NCBI GenBank assembly: GCA_945861865.1
Contig: CAMAWN010000029.1
Location: 1 to 41,848, forward strand
Direction: 5' to 3'
DNA from: Candidatus Kuenenia stuttgartensis
Lineage (GTDB): Bacteria > Planctomycetota > Planctomycetia > Planctomycetales > Planctomycetaceae
Length of the DNA: 41,848 nucleotides
Part shown: in pieces, positions 8,340 through 16,936 of the stretch
How positions within the stretch are numbered: position 1 is the stretch's first letter
How the letters are laid out: each line of letters starts with the position of its first letter
Position numbers and translations under genes: made by a program
Notes under the pieces: generated by a model
Seen by the model: the letters and a program-made list of their open reading frames with translations, nothing else
Database searches by the model: none
Told to the model about the DNA's origin: nothing

Positions 8340-9575
8340 TCAATCTTTGGGATTGGGGCGATTCGGTGGCAGAAACTCTGGCTCACGCGGTCGGCGCGAG
8401 CCATCCAGTGGTGGGAAACGGCCCTTCTTGTCGCGACGATCATCGACGTCGGGCGGTCCCTGGCCGGGTCGCGGACCATTGTTCAATTGCTTCACGAAAC
8501 GCTCCATCTCTGGAGTGCCTAGAATTTGCTGCAACTCGGCAATGCCCGGAACCTGTTCTTTGACGTAAAGCTGCAAGAGTTCGAGTTGACGATCTTCGCG
8601 ATTCAAGTTGTCGAGCCGAGTGCGTTCGGTCTCATCGAGCTTTTTCTGGAAGGCGATGAGGACATCGGGGCGGGGACGGTGGTCTTCGAGCGCCCGCTGC
8701 GTCTCCGTCATTAAGCCACGCATCAAGACCATGATCAGCAGCGTGCTGCGAGCGTCGAATTGATTCGGATTGGGATTCCGATTCACCGGCACCTGCTTGA
8801 GCGGTCCATCCGGTAGCGCGGCGAACACCTTGTCGATGGTGCTGCTGCCCGATCCAAAAATGCGAACGCTCGGCGGACCGAGCGGATGTTGCTCAAGGGT
8901 CAATCGCAGGACACGAACCTTATGGGAATACTCATCGAGCTTGTTGAGTTCAGCGTGCGTCTCGGACGGCAACTCGTGCTCCAGAACGCGGATGATCGTT
9001 TCCATCTCCGGCACGCATGATCCGAAGCGGTCTCCGAACGGCAGCGACATGCCTCCGAACAGTTTCTCGATCATTCGCAGGCGACCGCTGTTGTTCTGGC
9101 CAAACGGCGGCCCGTTGGGCGGCCGATCCGAGGGGAGGAATGGTTCGGGCATGTCACGAGGCGGCGGCCGGCGATGGAGTTTCTCGATCAACCGCCTTCG
9201 CGCTTCGGGATCGCGAGTCTGTCGCAGTTCGTGTCGGTCCACTGGAGACAGCGAATTCGCCCAAGACCGGTAGTCGTCGAACGCGGCCTTGAGTTCCGGG
9301 TCGTTCTCGATGACTTGATGCAGTTCACGCAGGCGGTCCCGCTCGGCGGCAGGCATCTCGCGGTACAGCCGAACGTTTTCATCGAGCCGCCGGCGTTCCG
9401 TCTCGGTCATCTCGTTGATTCGCTTTTGATTCGCCTCACGCTGCTCCGACGGACGGCCATCGGCGGCCAGAAACCACGGCAGCAGCGACAGACTCAGCGT
9501 GACCGCCACGACAGCCACACGCGATCCCACGCCAGCCAAGGCTGGATTATCGCGGTTCTGGAGGACGACGTTCAT
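8340..9575 (-). CDS. Exported Arg/Glu-rich helical protein of a sigma/anti-sigma operon, function unknown
   Basis: Of 411 residues, the first about 38 contain a hydrophobic segment (VAVVAVTLSLSLLPWFLAA) that looks like a signal peptide or N-terminal anchor. The rest is highly charged and helical, with repeated 'R..L.....R..L..l' spacing (about 45-130) resembling DUF3106-like or Spy/CnrX-like periplasmic helical proteins. A Pro-rich tail lies at about 365-411. I chose ATG 9575 because AGGAG lies 6 bases upstream; an upstream start at 9650 would lack this. The gene overlaps the end of the anti-sigma gene by 29 bases, implying translational coupling, and is followed after 9 bases by the PSCyt gene. 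A role as periplasmic sensor or modulator of the sigma system is only an inference from context. Confidence 0.8.
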   Translation of the reverse strand: MNVVLQNRDNPALAGVGSRVAVVAVTLSLSLLPWFLAADGRPSEQREANQKRINEMTETERRRLDENVRLYREMPAAERDRLRELHQVIENDPELKAAFDDYRSWANSLSPVDRHELRQTRDPEARRRLIEKLHRRPPPRDMPEPFLPSDRPPNGPPFGQNNSGRLRMIEKLFGGMSLPFGDRFGSCVPEMETIIRVLEHELPSETHAELNKLDEYSHKVRVLRLTLEQHPLGPPSVRIFGSGSSTIDKVFAALPDGPLKQVPVNRNPNPNQFDARSTLLIMVLMRGLMTETQRALEDHRPRPDVLIAFQKKLDETERTRLDNLNREDRQLELLQLYVKEQVPGIAELQQILGTPEMERFVKQLNNGPRPGQGPPDVDDRRDKKGRFPPLDGSRRPREPEFLPPNRPNPKD

Positions 9576-10083
9576 CGAGCACTCCTCGCTGCTTGAGGCC
9601 ACGCAGAAATTCCGCATCGCCGATCTCATGATAAACGTCGATGTGCTCAATCAAAGTCAGGTCGTCCAGCCACACGTCACTGTTGGGCCGAGCGGTCATG
9701 CGGCCGACGGCGAACCCCAACGCGCTGACCAAAACCAGTCCCGCCGACCAAGCCACCAACGGTGGAACAGGGAATCGACGCCGAGATGAGGTTTCAAAAG
9801 CGACAGTCGCCGCCGTCTCCGGCTCCGCCGCTAACTCCGTGGTGCCGTCGACGACCTGCAAAGTTGCGAGCGTCCGGCTGCTGAATTCTCCGGAAGCATT
9901 TGGACGCGGCAGCAGGTCGAGCAACTCCCAGGCGCGATTGAGCTGTTCGACTTCGGCCCGCATCGCCGAATCACTCGACAACGCTTGTTCGACTTCGCGC
10001 GCGTCTCCCTCCGGTAGCTCGCCGTCGAGGTACGCGACCAGCTTCTCGGTGAAAGTCGGTGATTGAGAATTTTCGTCGGACAT
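9547..10083 (-). CDS. Membrane anti-sigma factor, zinc-motif-less
   Basis: A 178-residue single-pass protein. The N-terminal cytoplasmic part (about 10-60) has the 'EKLVAYLDGELPEGDAREVE' pattern common to anti-sigma domains, but without the HxxxCxxC zinc motif of ZAS proteins. One transmembrane helix lies at about 108-128, and a short exterior tail of about 50 residues follows. It presumably binds and holds the sigma factor encoded 12 bases upstream until a signal arrives. The small exterior part suggests that sensing may rely on a partner, for which the next gene (overlapping by 29 bases) is the obvious candidate. The call rests on the N-terminal pattern, topology and position after a sigma gene. 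Confidence 0.85.
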   Translation of the reverse strand: MSDENSQSPTFTEKLVAYLDGELPEGDAREVEQALSSDSAMRAEVEQLNRAWELLDLLPRPNASGEFSSRTLATLQVVDGTTELAAEPETAATVAFETSSRRRFPVPPLVAWSAGLVLVSALGFAVGRMTARPNSDVWLDDLTLIEHIDVYHEIGDAEFLRGLKQRGVLDERRPPEPR

Positions 10084-10095
10084 GATTCCGTCGGC

Positions 10096-10740
10096 TTAAA
10101 AAAATGGCTCCAGATAGGCCCGTAGGTTCTCTCTCGCGCGCGACAGCAGCGATTTGACTGCTTGCGGTGTCAGGTCCATCGTGGCCGCGATGTCGATGTA
10201 GCTCATCTGCTCAAACTTGTGCAGCAACACCGCCATCTTCTGCCGGTCATTGAGCGATTCGAGCGCGGCTCGCACCAGCATTTGCGATTCGTTGCGGTCC
10301 AACACGCGAGCCGGCATCAATGCCGACTTCTCCGCCAACAATTGCTCCTGCGGCCGAGCACCCAGCAGCCCGGAATCGCTGCCGGCCAGCGGCGCTTCGC
10401 GACGCCGAGCACCGTCACGCCGCCAATTGCTTGCCAAGTTGTTGGCGATGTGAAACATCCACGTCGAAAACTTCGCCTTGGCCTCGTACTTCGTACGGTT
10501 GCGATAAATCCGCAGGAAGACTTCCTGGCCCAAGTCCTCCGCCGCGTCTTGATTGCCCAGCAAGTGGTACAGCACGGCCACCAGCCGATCCTGATAATTC
10601 TCGACCAACTGCGAAAACGCCGCGTCGTCCCCCCGTTTCGCGCGCAGCATCAGTTGCACGTCTGGGTCGTGCAGAAACTGCGAAAGTACGGGATCGGAGG
10701 TCACCACGTCCGGACTTTCCGTTGGAGTCACGTCGAACAT
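10096..10740 (-). CDS. ECF-type RNA polymerase sigma factor
   Basis: A 214-residue sigma-70 family factor with only regions 2 and 4. Region 2 (about 40-113) includes QDAAEDLGQEVFLRIYRN and the FSTWMFHIANNLASNWRR promoter-melting/-10 recognition helix. Region 4 (about 158-207) contains the helix-turn-helix YIDIAATMDLTPQAVKSLLSRAR. There is a 20-30 residue N-terminal extension. It heads a minus-strand operon: sigma, anti-sigma, exported helical protein, PSCyt protein. Such factors usually activate their own operon, so the target promoter should lie upstream of 10740, in the 209-base divergent gap shared with mqnD. I cannot identify its -35/-10 by eye. Confidence 0.95.
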   Translation of the reverse strand: MFDVTPTESPDVVTSDPVLSQFLHDPDVQLMLRAKRGDDAAFSQLVENYQDRLVAVLYHLLGNQDAAEDLGQEVFLRIYRNRTKYEAKAKFSTWMFHIANNLASNWRRDGARRREAPLAGSDSGLLGARPQEQLLAEKSALMPARVLDRNESQMLVRAALESLNDRQKMAVLLHKFEQMSYIDIAATMDLTPQAVKSLLSRARENLRAYLEPFF

Positions 10741-10949
10741 TCAACCCATGCGGGGCTCAGAAGTTTCTCACTCGGCTCAACAGCGGGCGGAGTATAACCG
10801 TCGCTGGAAACGACCGTCAGCCGACCGGCTTTCGTCCACCGCGACACCGCTGCCAGTTAACTCCGAGTGGTTGCGACCGGTTTCCTTGGGGCCTATTCTC
10901 CGATTCGTACTGCCTCAAACCATCAACCACTCACCATCGACTCCAACCC

Positions 10950-11786
<837 letters not shown>

Positions 11787-11837
11787 GCTGGTTTGCGCTG
11801 ACGGCTGATGACGGTTTTTGATCTGGAGAAATGAGTC

Positions 11838-12626
11838 ATGTCATCCTCAAACTATTTGCAGTCCCTGTTCGGCCTCGATGGATTGACCGCCGTCGTCATC
11901 GGCGGCACTGGCACACTCGGTGGAGCGTTTTGCGATGCACTCGCCGGGGCGGGATCGCATGTGCTGGTTGTCGGCCGCGATGAAGTCGATGGCAATGCTC
12001 GTGTCGCCAGCATTCAGAAAGCCGGCGGCAGTGCCGAGTTCTTTCGGGCGGACTCGACCAAGCGAGAAGACCTGGAGGCGATCGTCTCGCATCTCGACAA
12101 GCATGGCCGGAACTGCGACGTGCTGATCAACGGCGCGGGGACAAACTCGCCGACGCCATTCCTGGAAATCACCGACGAAGAATGGGACCGCATCTTCAAC
12201 ATCAATGTGCGGGCGCTGCGGCTGGCGTGCCAGGTCTTCGGCAAGTTTCTGCTCGACAAAGGACGCGGCGGTTCGATCATCAACATCGCGTCGCTCAGTT
12301 CGGTGATTCCGCTGTCGCGAGTCTTCACCTACTCGGCGACGAAGGCGGCGGTGCTCAATCTGACGCTCAATCTGGCTCGCGAGTGGGCCACGAAGGGCAT
12401 CCGCGTCAACGCTCTCTCGCCCGGTTTCTTCCCCGCCGAGCAGAACCGCAAAGTGCTCACGCCCGACCGCGTCGAGAACATCATGCGGCACACGCCGATG
12501 AATCGCTTCGGCAACCCTGAAGAATTGGCCGGAGCGATCCTACTGATGGCCTCGCCGAAAGCCGGCAGCTTTCTAACCGGCGAAAACATCGTCGTCGATG
12601 GCGGCTTTTTGGCGATGACGATCTGA
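11838..12626 (+). CDS. SDR-family NAD(P)-dependent oxidoreductase
   Basis: A 262-residue classical short-chain dehydrogenase. The Rossmann cofactor loop is GGTGTLGG (22-29). The NGAG motif lies at 98-101 in place of the usual NNAG. Catalytic residues are Ser152, Tyr165 and Lys169 (YSATK). The substrate cannot be read from the sequence. The type resembles sugar-acid dehydrogenases (gluconate, fructuronate/mannonate), which is only a suggestion. The ATG at 11838 is supported by TGGAG at 11824-11828. It follows mqnD by 51 bases and converges with the DUF817 gene with a 7-base gap, too short for independent terminators. Confidence 0.9.
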   Translation: MSSSNYLQSLFGLDGLTAVVIGGTGTLGGAFCDALAGAGSHVLVVGRDEVDGNARVASIQKAGGSAEFFRADSTKREDLEAIVSHLDKHGRNCDVLINGAGTNSPTPFLEITDEEWDRIFNINVRALRLACQVFGKFLLDKGRGGSIINIASLSSVIPLSRVFTYSATKAAVLNLTLNLAREWATKGIRVNALSPGFFPAEQNRKVLTPDRVENIMRHTPMNRFGNPEELAGAILLMASPKAGSFLTGENIVVDGGFLAMTI

Positions 12627-12633
12627 GATCGGT

Positions 12634-13440
12634 TCATTCGGTCGTTGGAACGTGACCCGCAGTCAGTGCCACACGGCGTTCGCGCCAGTGCTTCAGATCG
12701 GCGACAATCACGAAGCTGATGATGACCAGCAGGAACCACGAACTCATCTTCTGCACGGAGACTGCAGTCCATCGAGTGGTTTGCTCCGGATAAACCCACG
12801 CTCCGAAGAACGTGGCGATGTTCTCGGCCACCCAGATGAAGAAGCCGATCAGGAAGAACGACAACACCAGCGGCATCCGGCGGCGGGCTTTCCAAACGGT
12901 GAAATCGACCCGCGTCCGCCAGAAGAACACGAAGACCAGCGGGATCAACACGAGCCGTACGTCGCGCACGAAGGCGTTCGTGAAGAAGTTCACGTAGATC
13001 GCCACGCACAGCGGGACGCTCGCGCGGTACGACGGATAGTGTTTCAGCTCCAGATCCAAGATACGCCACGCCTGGCACATGTAGCTGGCCACCGCCGCGT
13101 ACATGAACCCGCTGTAAAGTGGTACGGTGCTCAGCTTCGTGTAACCGAATTCCGGATAGCTCCACGAGTGGATGGCCGGATGCGTCTTGAACAACTCCAG
13201 CATCAAGCCGATGAAGTGGAACAGCCCCAGCACGACCGCTTCCGACAGGGATTCGACGCGACTCGCCAGCAGCGCGGCTTGCAGCACGAGCGCCGCGAGC
13301 AGAATGAAGTCGTACCTCGGCAGCGAACCGAGCGGCAGCGTCTTCGAGAGAATCAGCACGCCGAAAAAACTGCCGGCAAAGATGCAGGCCCGCGCCTGCT
13401 TCAGTCCGAACAGCAGAAACTCATACGCCGCGTTCCGCAT
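12634..13440 (-). CDS. DUF817 family integral membrane protein
   Basis: A 268-residue polytopic protein with about seven or eight hydrophobic helices. The family-typical blocks are YDFILLAALVLQAALL, VPLYSGFMYAAVASYMCQAW, YVNFFTNAF, RMPLVLSFFLIGFFIWVAEN and SSWFLLVIISFVIVADLKHW. DUF817 proteins occur in many bacteria and their function is unknown. I placed the start at ATG 13440 because similarity begins with MRNAAYEFLLFGLKQA and the length matches the family; the frame is open well upstream into the next gene without similarity. No clear ribosome binding site is visible. The gene is divergent from the SDR at 13609, with a hairpin pair between them. Confidence 0.9.
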   Translation of the reverse strand: MRNAAYEFLLFGLKQARACIFAGSFFGVLILSKTLPLGSLPRYDFILLAALVLQAALLASRVESLSEAVVLGLFHFIGLMLELFKTHPAIHSWSYPEFGYTKLSTVPLYSGFMYAAVASYMCQAWRILDLELKHYPSYRASVPLCVAIYVNFFTNAFVRDVRLVLIPLVFVFFWRTRVDFTVWKARRRMPLVLSFFLIGFFIWVAENIATFFGAWVYPEQTTRWTAVSVQKMSSWFLLVIISFVIVADLKHWRERRVALTAGHVPTTE

Positions 13441-13461
13441 GGCGGCGAAGTGTAATCGGAG

Positions 13462-13530
13462 GATGGGCACTCCTGCCCGTCTTCTTTTTCTTTCCCTTGG
13501 CACCGAGACGGGCAAGAGTGCCCGTCCTAC
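13462..13530. repeat. Inverted pair of REP-like hairpins (family D)
   Basis: Minus-strand copy 13530-13507: GTAG foot, stem GACGGGC/GCCCGTC, loop ACTCTT. Plus-strand copy 13462-13481: stem GATGGGC/GCCCGTC, loop ACTCCT, foot degenerate. The two arms pair over about 21 bases with two mismatches. The pair lies between two divergent genes, so it is unlikely to be a simple terminator. Confidence 0.75.
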
Positions 13531-13608
13531 AAAAACAATCACGTCGTTCCTAGCATGTCGCCCGCTACTGGCTGCGAACGTTCCACTGACTCCATTGAGG
13601 ACACATTC

Positions 13609-14382
13609 ATGCTTCCTGGCATCAAGCAGTTTGATTTGACGGGCAAGACCGCGATCGTCACTGGCGGCTCCAAAGGATTGGGGCAGGCGATGGCCGAAGG
13701 GTTGGCCTCCGCCGGCGCGAACTTGCTGCTCACCAGCCGCAACATCGACGAGGCTCAGGCCGTCGCCGATCAGCTTCGGCGTGAGTACGGCTGCAAGACG
13801 GTCGCAATCGCGGCGGATGCCTCGTCCGAGGAATCCGCGAAAGCGATGGTCGATCGGGCGCTTGCCGAGTTCGGGCAGATCGACATCCTCGTCAACAACG
13901 CAGGCATCAACATTCGCGGGCCGATCGAAGAGTTGACGCTCGAGCAATTCAAAAAGGTCAACAGCATCAACACCGACGGCGTGTGGCTCTGCACGCGAGC
14001 GGTTGTGCCGCACATGAAGTCGCGGAAGTACGGCAAGATCGTGAACATCGCCAGCACGATTGGACTGGTCGGTTTGGCGCTGCGTTCGCCCTACGCCGCC
14101 AGCAAAGGGGCCGTCGTGCAGATGACGAAGACGCTCGGCTTGGAGCTTGCCGCATGGAACATCACGGTCAACGCAATCTGCCCAGGCCCGTTCCTGACAC
14201 CGATGAATGTCCCGATCGCCGAGACCGAAGACGCGAAGAAAAACGTCGTTGGTGCTGTCGCCTTCAACCGCTGGGGCCGCATGGAAGAAATCCAAGGTGC
14301 CGCGATCTTCCTGGCCAGCGACGCCTCCAGCTACATGACCGGCAGCTTGGTCACCGTCGATGGCGGTTGGACAGCGCGGTAA
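13609..14382 (+). CDS. SDR-family oxidoreductase, gluconate 5-dehydrogenase-like
   Basis: A 257-residue short-chain dehydrogenase, a better match to the textbook pattern than the one at 11838: cofactor motif TGGSKGLG (18-25), NNAG (96-99), catalytic Ser149, Tyr162 and Lys166 (YAASK), and the C-terminal GSLVTVDGGW. The PG-P-F-T-P stretch after the active site (CPGPFLTPMN) is typical of this superfamily. The subgroup looks like gluconate 5-dehydrogenase or KduD-type sugar-acid enzymes, but the substrate is not determinable here. ATG 13609 is preferred over the ATG at 13555 because GAGG at 13597-13600 lies 8 bases upstream and family similarity starts at residue 1. One GTAG hairpin lies between it and the next gene. 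Confidence 0.92.
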   Translation: MLPGIKQFDLTGKTAIVTGGSKGLGQAMAEGLASAGANLLLTSRNIDEAQAVADQLRREYGCKTVAIAADASSEESAKAMVDRALAEFGQIDILVNNAGINIRGPIEELTLEQFKKVNSINTDGVWLCTRAVVPHMKSRKYGKIVNIASTIGLVGLALRSPYAASKGAVVQMTKTLGLELAAWNITVNAICPGPFLTPMNVPIAETEDAKKNVVGAVAFNRWGRMEEIQGAAIFLASDASSYMTGSLVTVDGGWTAR

Positions 14383-14386
14383 CGCG

Positions 14387-14410
14387 GTAGCCCAGGCCCT
14401 TGTGGCCTGG
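14387..14410 (+). repeat. REP-like hairpin, GTAG family A, copy 3
   Basis: GTAG foot at 14387-14390, stem CCAGGCC/GGCCTGG (7 perfect pairs), loop CTTGT, followed by ATGATTT. Compared with copy 2 at 5104-5127, three base pairs differ and all three are compensated. It is a singleton, 4 bases after the SDR stop codon. Confidence 0.75.
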
Positions 14411-14456
14411 ATGATTTACTGACGCCTGGAAAATCGACCGACGGCAGGGACACTTG

Positions 14457-15332
14457 ATGGCAGCACGTCTCACGATCTTGGCCAGTGGCAGCGCTGGGAA
14501 TTCGGCGCTGGTCGAGTGCGACGGAGAACGCTGGCTGATCGACCTCGGATTGGAGCCGAAGGAACTCGATGCGCGGCTGGCGAAGGTCGATGCCGATTGG
14601 TCGCAGATTCGTGGCGTGCTGGTGACGCATCGGCACAGCGACCATTGGACTCCGAAGTCGCTGAGCCGCTGTTGGACATCGCGTGTGCCGGTGTTCTGTC
14701 ATCGCGATCACGCGGCGGCGTTCCGCATCGGTTGCCCGGACTTCGCTGACCTCGAACGGGGCCGATTGTTCCGGCCGTTCGTCGGTGAGCGGTCGATCAC
14801 GATCTCGGCGAACTGGCAGTGCCGTCCGTTTCGAGTCCGCCACGACGGCGGCGCGACGTTTGGATTTCGCTTCGAGTCGCCTCAATCGGCATTCGCCTAC
14901 GCCGCCGACTTGGGCTGCTGGGATCGTGGCCTCTTGGAGCGATTGATCGACGTTGAACTGCTGGCGCTGGAGTTCAATCACGACCCCGACTCGCTGAGAC
15001 AAAGCCGTCGGCCACCGTGGCTCGTCAACCGCATTCTCGGTGATGAAGGACATCTCTCGAACGCGCAAGCCTGCGAGTTGGTTGGCGAAGTGCTCAAGCA
15101 ATCGAGCGTGGATCGGCTGCGGCAACTCGTCCTGCTGCACATCAGTCGCGAGTGCAACTCGGCAGACCTCGCAGCAGCGACTGCTCGCACCGCCCTGGCT
15201 CAGTTCGGTTCGGAGGCGAACGTCTTTGCCGCCGAGCAGCAAGAGCCGAGTCCGTGGTTCGTCATCGGTGAATCATTTGCGGTTGATCGCGTGATTCAGC
15301 CGGTGTCGTTAGTTCAAGCGACATTATTCTGA
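14457..15332 (+). CDS. MBL-fold metallo-hydrolase, WalJ/YycJ-like
   Basis: A 291-residue metallo-beta-lactamase-fold protein. It starts LTILASGSAGNSALVE, the usual beginning of the WalJ/YycJ group, and has the zinc motif HRHSDH (His58, His60, Asp62, His63). A later Asp in YAADLG and His in EFNHDPD could complete the dinuclear metal site. WalJ-type proteins have been linked to cell-wall and DNA-repair coordination in Firmicutes; nuclease or phosphodiesterase activity is likely for the fold. The start is ATG 14457 (a TTG codon immediately precedes it); CAGGGA at about 14445 may act as ribosome binding site. The C-terminal about 90 residues are longer than the core fold needs and unassigned. Confidence 0.85.
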   Translation: MAARLTILASGSAGNSALVECDGERWLIDLGLEPKELDARLAKVDADWSQIRGVLVTHRHSDHWTPKSLSRCWTSRVPVFCHRDHAAAFRIGCPDFADLERGRLFRPFVGERSITISANWQCRPFRVRHDGGATFGFRFESPQSAFAYAADLGCWDRGLLERLIDVELLALEFNHDPDSLRQSRRPPWLVNRILGDEGHLSNAQACELVGEVLKQSSVDRLRQLVLLHISRECNSADLAAATARTALAQFGSEANVFAAEQQEPSPWFVIGESFAVDRVIQPVSLVQATLF

Positions 15333-15410
15333 ACGTCTGGCCGGCCGCCGAAAGCCGACAACTCTCGGCCGGACATTGAAACGCCGCGTGAAATTCGACA
15401 GCCTCCCGTC

Positions 15411-16799
15411 ATGACACGTCCGCTCGTCATTATCAATGTGGTTGGTCTCACGCACGAAATGCTCGGCCCGAACACACCGAACATCTCGCGAGTCGCGGCG
15501 GACGGGTTTTCTCGGCCGATGGGGACGATCCTGCCGGCCGTGACTTGTTCGGCGCAAGCGACGTTGCTGACTGGAATGCTACCGCGCGAGCATGGCATCG
15601 TCGCGAACGGCTGGTACTGGCGAGACCTCGCCGAAGTTCTGTTCTGGCGGCAGTCGAATCAACTCGTGCGCGGTGAGCGGTTGTACGACGCGGCGCGGAA
15701 GCGAGGTCCGAGCTACTCGGTCGCGAAGCTGTTTTGGTGGTTCAACATGTACGCCGACGTGAACTGGTCGGTGACTCCTCGGCCGAGCTATCCCGCCGAT
15801 GGCCGCAAGGTCATGGACTCCTACAGCCAACCGGCCGACCTGAAGGACCGGCTGCAAGAACGGCTGGGAGTGTTTCCGCTGTTCAAGTTTTGGGGACCGG
15901 CGGCGGACATCACGAGTACTCGCTGGATCGCCGACGCGACGGTCGCCGTCATGCAGGACCACAATCCGTCGCTGACTTTCGCCTACCTGCCGCACTTGGA
16001 CTACAACCTGCAACGGATCGGCCCGAACGATCCGAGCATCGCCGAAGACGTTCGCGCGGTCGATGCCGAAGCTGGAAAAGTCATCAACGCAGCGCGCGCA
16101 CGCGGGGCCGACGTCGTCGTCTTGTCCGAGTACGCGATCACATCGGTCAGCCGGCCGGTTCACATCAATCGCGTGTTGCGAGAACATGGCTACCTCGTCG
16201 CGCGACGCGAGAAGCTTGGTTGGGAAACTCTCGATGCCGGCGCGTCGCGAGCCTTCGCGGTCGCCGATCATCAGGTCGCTCACATCTACGTCCGTCGCCC
16301 TGAAGACCTCGCTCCGGTCGCCGAGTTGTTGCGAAAGATGCCGGGGATCGAACGTGTCCTCGATCGTGCCGCTCAAGCCGAGTTCGGTATCGACCACGAA
16401 CGCTCCGGTGAACTGGTCGTCATCGCCGCGCCGGAGTCGTGGTTTACCTATTACTTCTGGCTCGATGACGCACTGGCTCCCGATTACGCGCGGACAGTCG
16501 ATATTCATCGCAAGCCCGGTTACGACCCGGTCGAATTGTTTCTCGATCCGGACTTGAAGTGGCCGAAGCTGCGAATTGCCACACGGCTGACGCAGAAACT
16601 GCTCGGCTTTCGGTACTACATGGACGTCATCGGCCTCGACGCCGCGATCGTTCGCGGCAGTCACGGCCGGCTGCCGACACTGGGATTCGAATCGCGAGAG
16701 GCTCCCGTTTTCATCTGCTCGTCGAAGCTGATCGAGTCAGATCGGTTGGCGATGGAGGACGTGAAAGCGGCGCTGTTGAAGTTGCAGTTCGGCGAGTGA
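15411..16799 (+). CDS. Alkaline-phosphatase-superfamily protein, EboF-like type I phosphodiesterase
   Basis: A 462-residue protein of the nucleotide pyrophosphatase/phosphodiesterase fold. PAVTCSAQATLLTG (42-55) aligns with the nucleophile block, Thr45 being the nucleophile position, and HGIVANGWY follows as in NPPs. Other expected metal ligands look altered: the Asp of 'DG' in the first strand is Val11, and the SDHG-type block reads SEYAI. PHLDYNLQRIGPND and a late GSHG are present. From memory, the same substitutions occur in proteins encoded in ebo clusters of cyanobacteria and other bacteria, so this is probably an EboF-like subfamily rather than a decayed gene. No other ebo gene is nearby. 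No signal peptide is seen, so it is probably cytoplasmic. Substrate unknown. Confidence 0.85.
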   Translation: MTRPLVIINVVGLTHEMLGPNTPNISRVAADGFSRPMGTILPAVTCSAQATLLTGMLPREHGIVANGWYWRDLAEVLFWRQSNQLVRGERLYDAARKRGPSYSVAKLFWWFNMYADVNWSVTPRPSYPADGRKVMDSYSQPADLKDRLQERLGVFPLFKFWGPAADITSTRWIADATVAVMQDHNPSLTFAYLPHLDYNLQRIGPNDPSIAEDVRAVDAEAGKVINAARARGADVVVLSEYAITSVSRPVHINRVLREHGYLVARREKLGWETLDAGASRAFAVADHQVAHIYVRRPEDLAPVAELLRKMPGIERVLDRAAQAEFGIDHERSGELVVIAAPESWFTYYFWLDDALAPDYARTVDIHRKPGYDPVELFLDPDLKWPKLRIATRLTQKLLGFRYYMDVIGLDAAIVRGSHGRLPTLGFESREAPVFICSSKLIESDRLAMEDVKAALLKLQFGE

Positions 16800-16856
16800 G
16801 TGGGGCAGGTTTTCAACCGGCCCGGCCAGGACAGGCAGGTTGAAAACCTGCCCCAC
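16800..16856. repeat. Inverted pair of GTGG-footed hairpins (family B), possible terminator
   Basis: GTGGGGCAGGTTTTCAACC at 16800-16818 and its exact reverse complement at 16838-16856 form a perfect 19-bp stem with a 19-base loop. Each arm also folds alone (GGCAGGTT/AACCTGCC in the second). It begins at the base after the stop codon of the phosphodiesterase gene, so it may end that transcript. A diverged pair lies at 17811-17902. Confidence 0.85.
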
Positions 16857-16936
16857 GCGAGACGCCTTCGCTGAGTCCTGAGAGCTGGCTACACTGGCCA
16901 CAATCGTGGCTGAAGGTCGTTGGAACGGAGTCATTC

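Noticed and set aside
10320-10949. N-terminal extension of the mqnD frame (210 extra codons)
   Set aside because: It runs antisense through the sigma factor gene; MqnD similarity starts at 10950.
13441-14295. N-terminal extension of the DUF817 frame (285 extra codons)
   Set aside because: It runs antisense through the SDR gene and shows no similarity; family similarity starts at 13440.
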